From contig JAYNZW010000004.1 of assembly GCA_038103905.1 (NCBI GenBank), positions 42,707 through 106,706 on the forward strand: a DNA stretch of 64,000 nucleotides, given 5' to 3'. The notes beneath the pieces were generated by a model, which was given only the letters and a program-made list of their open reading frames with translations, had not been told where the DNA came from and made no database searches. The DNA is from CABYIR01 sp038103905 (GTDB lineage Bacteria; Pseudomonadota; Alphaproteobacteria; Pelagibacterales; AG-422-B15). Below are positions 60,620-64,000 of the stretch, piece after piece (position 1 is the stretch's first letter; every line of letters begins with the position of its first letter). Made by a program: the position numbers and the translations under genes.

Positions 60620-62022
60620 TAAAGATCTCTAAAATCAGTAAGCTTGCCTCTAATTGCGGCCGCTGCTGCCATTTGAGGACTCATTAAATGGGTTCTGCCA
60701 CCTCTACCTTGCCTACCTTCAAAATTTCGATTGGAAGTTGAGGCGCACCTTTCTTGAGGTTGTAACTTATCTGCATTCATCGCTAAGCACATTGAACATC
60801 CTGGATCTCTCCAATCAAAACCTGCTTCAATGAAAATCTTATCTAACCCTTCTTTTTCTGCTTGCTCTTTAACCAAACCAGAGCCAGGAACAATCATAGC
60901 ATGAACTCCTTTTTCAACTTTTCGGCCTTTTGCGATTTGTGAGACAGCTCTAAGATCTTCTATTCTACCATTGGTACAAGAGCCGATAAAAACTTTATCT
61001 ATTTTAATTTCATTAACAGGCATGTTTGGTTCTAAGCCCATATAATCAAGGGCTCTCTCAATTGATTTCCTTTTGTCAGCATTTTTTTCATTTTCAGGAT
61101 CTGGAACAAATCCATCTATAGAAACAACATCTTCGGGACTTGTGCCCCAAGTAATTTGTGGAATTATTTCATCTGCTTTAATTTCAACAATTGAATCATA
61201 TTCGGCACCTTCATCTGAAGCTAATGATTTCCAATAATTAACTGCATCTTCAAAAACTTCACCTTTCGGTGCTAATGGTCTTCCTCTAAGATATTCAAAT
61301 GTTTTTTCATCTGGACTTATTAAGCCAGCTCTTGCTCCTGCCTCAATAGACATATTGCAAACAGTCATCCTACCCTCCATTGATAGATTTCTTATTGCCT
61401 CACCAGTATATTCGATGACATAGCCTGTTCCACCAGCGGTTCCTATCTTTCTAATAATTGCCAAAACAATATCTTTTGCAGTAACTCCTTCGATTACTTT
61501 GCCAGTAATCTTAATACACATGTTTTTTGCTTTTGTTTGAACAAGTGTTTGAGTTGCAAGTGTATGCTCAACTTCTGATGTTCCAATTCCCCATGCCAAT
61601 GCACCAAATGCACCATGAGTTGAGGTGTGACTATCTCCACAAACTATAGTCATTCCTGGTTGAGTAAAACCTTGTTCCGGGCCAACAATATGAACTATCC
61701 CTTGGCGCTTATCGGTCATAGGTAAGTAAGTTATATTATTTTCTTTTGCATTCATTTCTAATGTTTCAACTTGAAGTTTCGAGTCCGGATCGGCTATGCC
61801 TTTGTCTCTATCTGCTGTTGGAACATTATGATCTGCTGTTGCTAAAGTAAACTCAGGGCGTCTGACTTTTCGTCCAGACAATCTGAGACCTTCAAACGCT
61901 TGTGGACTTGTTACTTCATGAACAAGGTGTCTATCTATATATAGAATGGAAGTTCCGTCATCATTGATGTCAACGATGTGACTTTCCCATATCTTATCAT
62001 ATATTGTTTTTGGAGTACTCAT
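60619..62022 (-). CDS. leuC: 3-isopropylmalate dehydratase large subunit
   Basis: Aconitase-type 4Fe-4S enzyme isomerising 2- to 3-isopropylmalate. From the ATG at 62022 it has 467 residues (a TTG at 62028 is rejected). TIYDKIWESHIV, IYIDRHLVHEVTSPQAFEGL-like (here LYIDRHLVHEVTSPQAF), IVCGDSHTSTHGAFGALAWG, KVFIGSCTNGRIEDLR and DPGCSMCLAMNADKL give the three cluster cysteines. First gene of the leucine run, 36 bases after rplS. Confidence 0.97.
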   Translation of the reverse strand: MSTPKTIYDKIWESHIVDINDDGTSILYIDRHLVHEVTSPQAFEGLRLSGRKVRRPEFTLATADHNVPTADRDKGIADPDSKLQVETLEMNAKENNITYLPMTDKRQGIVHIVGPEQGFTQPGMTIVCGDSHTSTHGAFGALAWGIGTSEVEHTLATQTLVQTKAKNMCIKITGKVIEGVTAKDIVLAIIRKIGTAGGTGYVIEYTGEAIRNLSMEGRMTVCNMSIEAGARAGLISPDEKTFEYLRGRPLAPKGEVFEDAVNYWKSLASDEGAEYDSIVEIKADEIIPQITWGTSPEDVVSIDGFVPDPENEKNADKRKSIERALDYMGLEPNMPVNEIKIDKVFIGSCTNGRIEDLRAVSQIAKGRKVEKGVHAMIVPGSGLVKEQAEKEGLDKIFIEAGFDWRDPGCSMCLAMNADKLQPQERCASTSNRNFEGRQGRGGRTHLMSPQMAAAAAIRGKLTDFRDL

Positions 62023-62050
62023 AAGCAAATCAAAAATGTTACGTTTGAAT

Positions 62051-62070
62051 CTGAAAGACTAATCTTTCAG
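62051..62070. repeat. Perfect hairpin across the rplS stop codon
   Basis: CTGAAAGA (62051-62058) and TCTTTCAG (62063-62070) form a perfect eight-pair stem with a four-base loop CTAA; the rplS stop codon (62059-62061) lies in the loop. Neither strand has a T-tract after it. It might protect the mRNA 3' end or mark a processing site between rplS and leuC. Confidence 0.55.
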
Positions 62071-62619
62071 TTCTTCAGCTTTATCTTCGGTTTTTTCTTC
62101 TTGAGTAGATTCTTCTGAGTCTGATTGATCTGCTTCAGCATCATTAGCTTCAGAATTTTCATCATTTGATTCTTCAGAAGAAGCTTCCTCAGTTAAATAT
62201 TCTTCTTCAAGAACTTCATCATTTTCAGAAATAAATAAACTCGCAAGGTCAGGCTGTTTACTTCTCATTCTTTCAACGATTCTAGCTTTCTTGCCAGTAA
62301 GATCTCTTAAATAGTATAATTTAGCTCTTCTTACTTGACCGCTTCTAATTAACTCTACTGAGTCGATAGATGGGCTGAATATAGGAAACACTCGTTCAAC
62401 ACCTTCACCAAATGAAATTTTCCTTACAGTAAAAGAAGAACTTAATCCTCTGTTCTTTTTTGCGATACAGACACCTTCAAAAGCCTGAATTCTTTCTCGG
62501 GCACCTTCTCTAACCTTAACATTCACTTTTACAGTATCACCTGGATGAAACTGGGGGATTTTTTTACCCTTAATTAATGTCTTAATCTGATCTGTTTCAA
62601 ATTGTTCAATGATATTCAT
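62059..62619 (-). CDS. rplS: 50S ribosomal protein L19 with a long acidic tail
   Basis: Large-subunit protein at the 30S-50S interface. Residues 1-115 are standard L19: IPQFHPGDTVKVNVKVREGA, RIQAFEGVCIAKKNRG, SFGEGVERVFPIFSPSIDSV and RAKLYYLRDLTGKKARI. About 60 further residues (from ENDEVLEEEYLTEE to the end) are almost all Glu, Asp, Ser and Ala, giving 186 residues in all. Such an acidic tail is unusual on a normally basic rRNA-binding protein. A GAGGAA ribosome site precedes the ATG. Confidence 0.95.
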   Translation of the reverse strand: MNIIEQFETDQIKTLIKGKKIPQFHPGDTVKVNVKVREGARERIQAFEGVCIAKKNRGLSSSFTVRKISFGEGVERVFPIFSPSIDSVELIRSGQVRRAKLYYLRDLTGKKARIVERMRSKQPDLASLFISENDEVLEEEYLTEEASSEESNDENSEANDAEADQSDSEESTQEEKTEDKAEELKD

Positions 62620-62646
62620 AGTTTCCTCGATCGGTGTTTTAATACT

Positions 62647-63375
62647 TTATTTCTTTGTTGTCTTGTTTTTTTTGTATTTTTTCAATAAATCTGGTCTTAT
62701 TTTTTGGGTTATTTTGAGTGAGTTTTTCATCCTCCATTCAGATATTAACTTGTGATTACCAGATTGAAGTTCTTCAGGAATCTCTAAATTCTTCCATATT
62801 CTGGGTCTGGTATATTGAGGAAATTCAAGAAGATCTTGGCTAAAACTCTCCTCTTTTAGTGATTCTTTATCACCCAATGTCCCAGGCAATAGCCTCACAG
62901 CAGCCTCAATAACCGTTTGAGCTGCAACTTCACCGCCGGCAAGAATATAGTCACCCAAACTATATTCATCAAATTCATAGAAATCTAAGACCCTTTGATC
63001 GATACCTTCATATCTGCCACATAAAATGATTAATTCATTTTTCTTTGTGAATTTTTTTATATCTTTTTGCGTGATTGGCTTACCTCTTGGAGTTAAATTA
63101 ATTAAAGATAGTTTCTTTTTTTCTTTAACTCCCCGTAATGAAGCATCAATAGCTTTACCAATTATATCTGCTCTTAAAATCATTCCAGGTCCGCCACCAG
63201 ATGTAGTATCATCAACAGACTTATGATTATCTTTTGTATAATCACGTGGATTAAATAGCTTCAGAGACCATATTTTTTTCTTAAGAGCTCTACCAATTAC
63301 TCCAACTCCTAAAACTCCTGGAAAGCTCTCAGGAAATAAAGTTATTACTTTTACTTTAAATGTATTTTTTTTCAT
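62647..63375 (-). CDS. trmD: tRNA (guanine-37 N1) methyltransferase
   Basis: SPOUT-class SAM enzyme methylating G37 in tRNAs, preventing frameshifts. It has 242 residues. VKVITLFPESFPGVLGVGVI, NPRDYTKDNHKSVDDTTSGG, LCGRYEGIDQRVLDF, EYSLGDYILAGGEVAAQ and FPQYTRPRIWKNLEIPEEL follow the family. Overlaps rimM by four bases in the usual rpsP-rimM-trmD-rplS operon. Confidence 0.97.
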   Translation of the reverse strand: MKKNTFKVKVITLFPESFPGVLGVGVIGRALKKKIWSLKLFNPRDYTKDNHKSVDDTTSGGGPGMILRADIIGKAIDASLRGVKEKKKLSLINLTPRGKPITQKDIKKFTKKNELIILCGRYEGIDQRVLDFYEFDEYSLGDYILAGGEVAAQTVIEAAVRLLPGTLGDKESLKEESFSQDLLEFPQYTRPRIWKNLEIPEELQSGNHKLISEWRMKNSLKITQKIRPDLLKKYKKNKTTKK

Positions 63376-63872
63376 TCTAAATATTGAGAGATATTTTTTA
63401 AGTAAATAATTTTTTTCTTTTGATCTACTTGCTCAATTGTTTTATCGTTAAAAGGTATAAAATACTTTTTATCATTCGATAAAGTTTTAACTTCTAATAA
63501 ATCAGATGATCCAAAATTATTTACACTAATTACTGGACCAATAATTTCTTCATTACTAATTACAGATAATCCAATTAAGTCATTAAAATAAAATTCATCA
63601 CCAATATCTGGAAGCTGACTTCTATTAATTAATATGTTTTTGTTTAGGATATCATCAACTTTATTCCGTGAGTCAATTTCAGAACAACTAACTATAAAAT
63701 ACTCATTTAATGAACGTATTTTTTTTAAAAAAATTTCATCATACTTTTCATCAATAAATAATTTATTAAATGTGAACAAGTCATCAGGGTCAGTTGTAAA
63801 ACTTTTTATCTTAAATTGACCCTGAATACCATGAGCTGAAATTATTTGTCCTACGACAACTTTATCGTTCAT
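63372..63872 (-). CDS. rimM: 16S rRNA processing protein RimM
   Basis: Binds S19 and helps mature the 30S head. It has 166 residues. The N-terminal domain has VVGQIISAHGIQGQFKIKSF; the PRC-barrel region has LPDIGDEFYFNDLIGLSV, GPVISVNNFGSSDLLEV and YFIPFNDKTIEQVD. Twelve bases separate it from the rpsP stop. Confidence 0.93.
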   Translation of the reverse strand: MNDKVVVGQIISAHGIQGQFKIKSFTTDPDDLFTFNKLFIDEKYDEIFLKKIRSLNEYFIVSCSEIDSRNKVDDILNKNILINRSQLPDIGDEFYFNDLIGLSVISNEEIIGPVISVNNFGSSDLLEVKTLSNDKKYFIPFNDKTIEQVDQKKKIIYLKNISQYLE

Positions 63873-63884
63873 TAATAAATAAAA

Positions 63885-64000
63885 TTATTCTTTTTTATCT
63901 CCATCTTCCTCAGCGGGAGTTTCTTCTGCTGGAGTTTCCTCTGCTGGAGTTTCTTCTGCTGGAGTTTCCTCTGCTGGAGTTTCTTCTGCTGGAGTTTCCT
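63885..64000 (-). CDS. rpsP: C-terminal tail of a gene in the rpsP slot, probably ribosomal protein S16 (5' part outside window)
   Basis: Only the last 37 residues are visible. They are six ETPAE pentapeptides followed by EDGDKKE and a TAA stop at 63885-63887. Nothing of the S16 core is in the window; the identity is inferred from the conserved rpsP-rimM-trmD-rplS order and from the fact that alphaproteobacterial S16 often carries an Ala/Glu/Pro-rich tail. The repeat makes it acidic, like the L19 tail. Confidence 0.65.
   Translation of the reverse strand, partial: ETPAEETPAEETPAEETPAEETPAEETPAEEDGDKKE
63909..63998 (-). repeat. 15-bp in-frame tandem repeat (six copies)
   Basis: Six 15-base units, each coding Glu-Thr-Pro-Ala-Glu. 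The last codon of successive units alternates GAA and GAG, giving a 30-base higher-order period, so copies probably multiplied as 30-base pairs. The last unit before the stop has diverged at two synonymous sites in the Pro and Ala codons. The array may continue beyond the window edge. Confidence 0.9.

Noticed and set aside
63909..63998. Possible CRISPR-like or intergenic satellite repeat
   Set aside because: The units are 15 bases, contiguous without spacers and in frame with a stop codon, so they are coding pentapeptide repeats.

Overview
The window is a 64 kb piece of an AT-rich, tightly packed bacterial chromosome that is almost entirely core metabolism and housekeeping. Several traits point to a streamlined, probably marine, alphaproteobacterium. 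They are the ethylmalonyl-CoA (EMC) pathway, an F1 ATP-synthase operon without F0 genes, a SAM-II riboswitch ahead of metX-metW, the mdh-sucCDAB-lpd and sdhCDAB runs, and typical alphaproteobacterial neighbourhoods (tlpA/argH, DUF2125-tyrA-hisC). Gaps of a few bases and 1-4 base start/stop overlaps are the rule. I saw no tRNA, rRNA, insertion sequence, prophage, CRISPR array or defence island.

Layout. 1-7442: truncated ethylmalonyl-CoA mutase diverging from ccr-mcd-HIG1-pduO-etfB-etfA, which looks like an EMC operon with its electron acceptor and B12-cofactor supply. 7439-15220: tlpA, argH, a 43-residue LptM-like lipoprotein, lysA, a zinc-ribbon protein, ydcF-like, plsC, DUF2125, tyrA, hisC. 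15297-17936: promoter, SAM-II riboswitch, terminator, metX-metW, glyoxalase II. 17933-23912 (minus): DUF1015-serC-serA-gpmA-phaA-phaB. 24002-31090 (plus): promoter, rplU-rpmA-(hairpin)-obgE-proB-proA-nadD-rsfS-rlmH-ctpA-rppH. 31082-37959 (minus): atpHAGDC and priA. 37963-41526 (plus): transaldolase, xerC, and an unassigned trio (NTF2-like, sterol-desaturase-like, polytopic membrane protein). 41527-41862: convergent terminator region. 41863-52077 (minus): mmsA, mdh, sucC, sucD, sucA, sucB, lpdA. 52130-52599: a short Smr-domain gene and a non-coding hairpin. 52600-64000 (minus): end of rpsP, rimM, trmD, rplS, leuC, leuD, leuB, asd, a fused malyl-CoA lyase/mesaconyl-CoA hydratase, sdhC, sdhD, sdhA, sdhB.

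How it fits together. PhaA and PhaB feed acetyl-CoA toward crotonyl-CoA. Ccr, Ecm, Mcd and the fused Mcl-Mch protein carry carbon to propionyl-CoA plus a malyl-CoA-family product. Mcd electrons go to EtfAB, and PduO makes the adenosylcobalamin that Ecm needs. Products enter the TCA cycle, whose enzymes (Mdh, SucABCD/Lpd, SdhABCD) occupy a 14-kb stretch next to the fusion gene. MmsA would supply more propionyl-CoA.

The most notable observations are the single-ORF fusion of a malyl-CoA lyase/thioesterase domain with mesaconyl-CoA hydratase, the apparent joint absence of ftsEX and envC from their usual neighbourhoods, repetitive or charged tails on ribosomal proteins S16, L19 and L21, and the unassigned lipid-like trio at 39634-41526. 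Function calls rest on motif recognition and gene context; no database search was possible.
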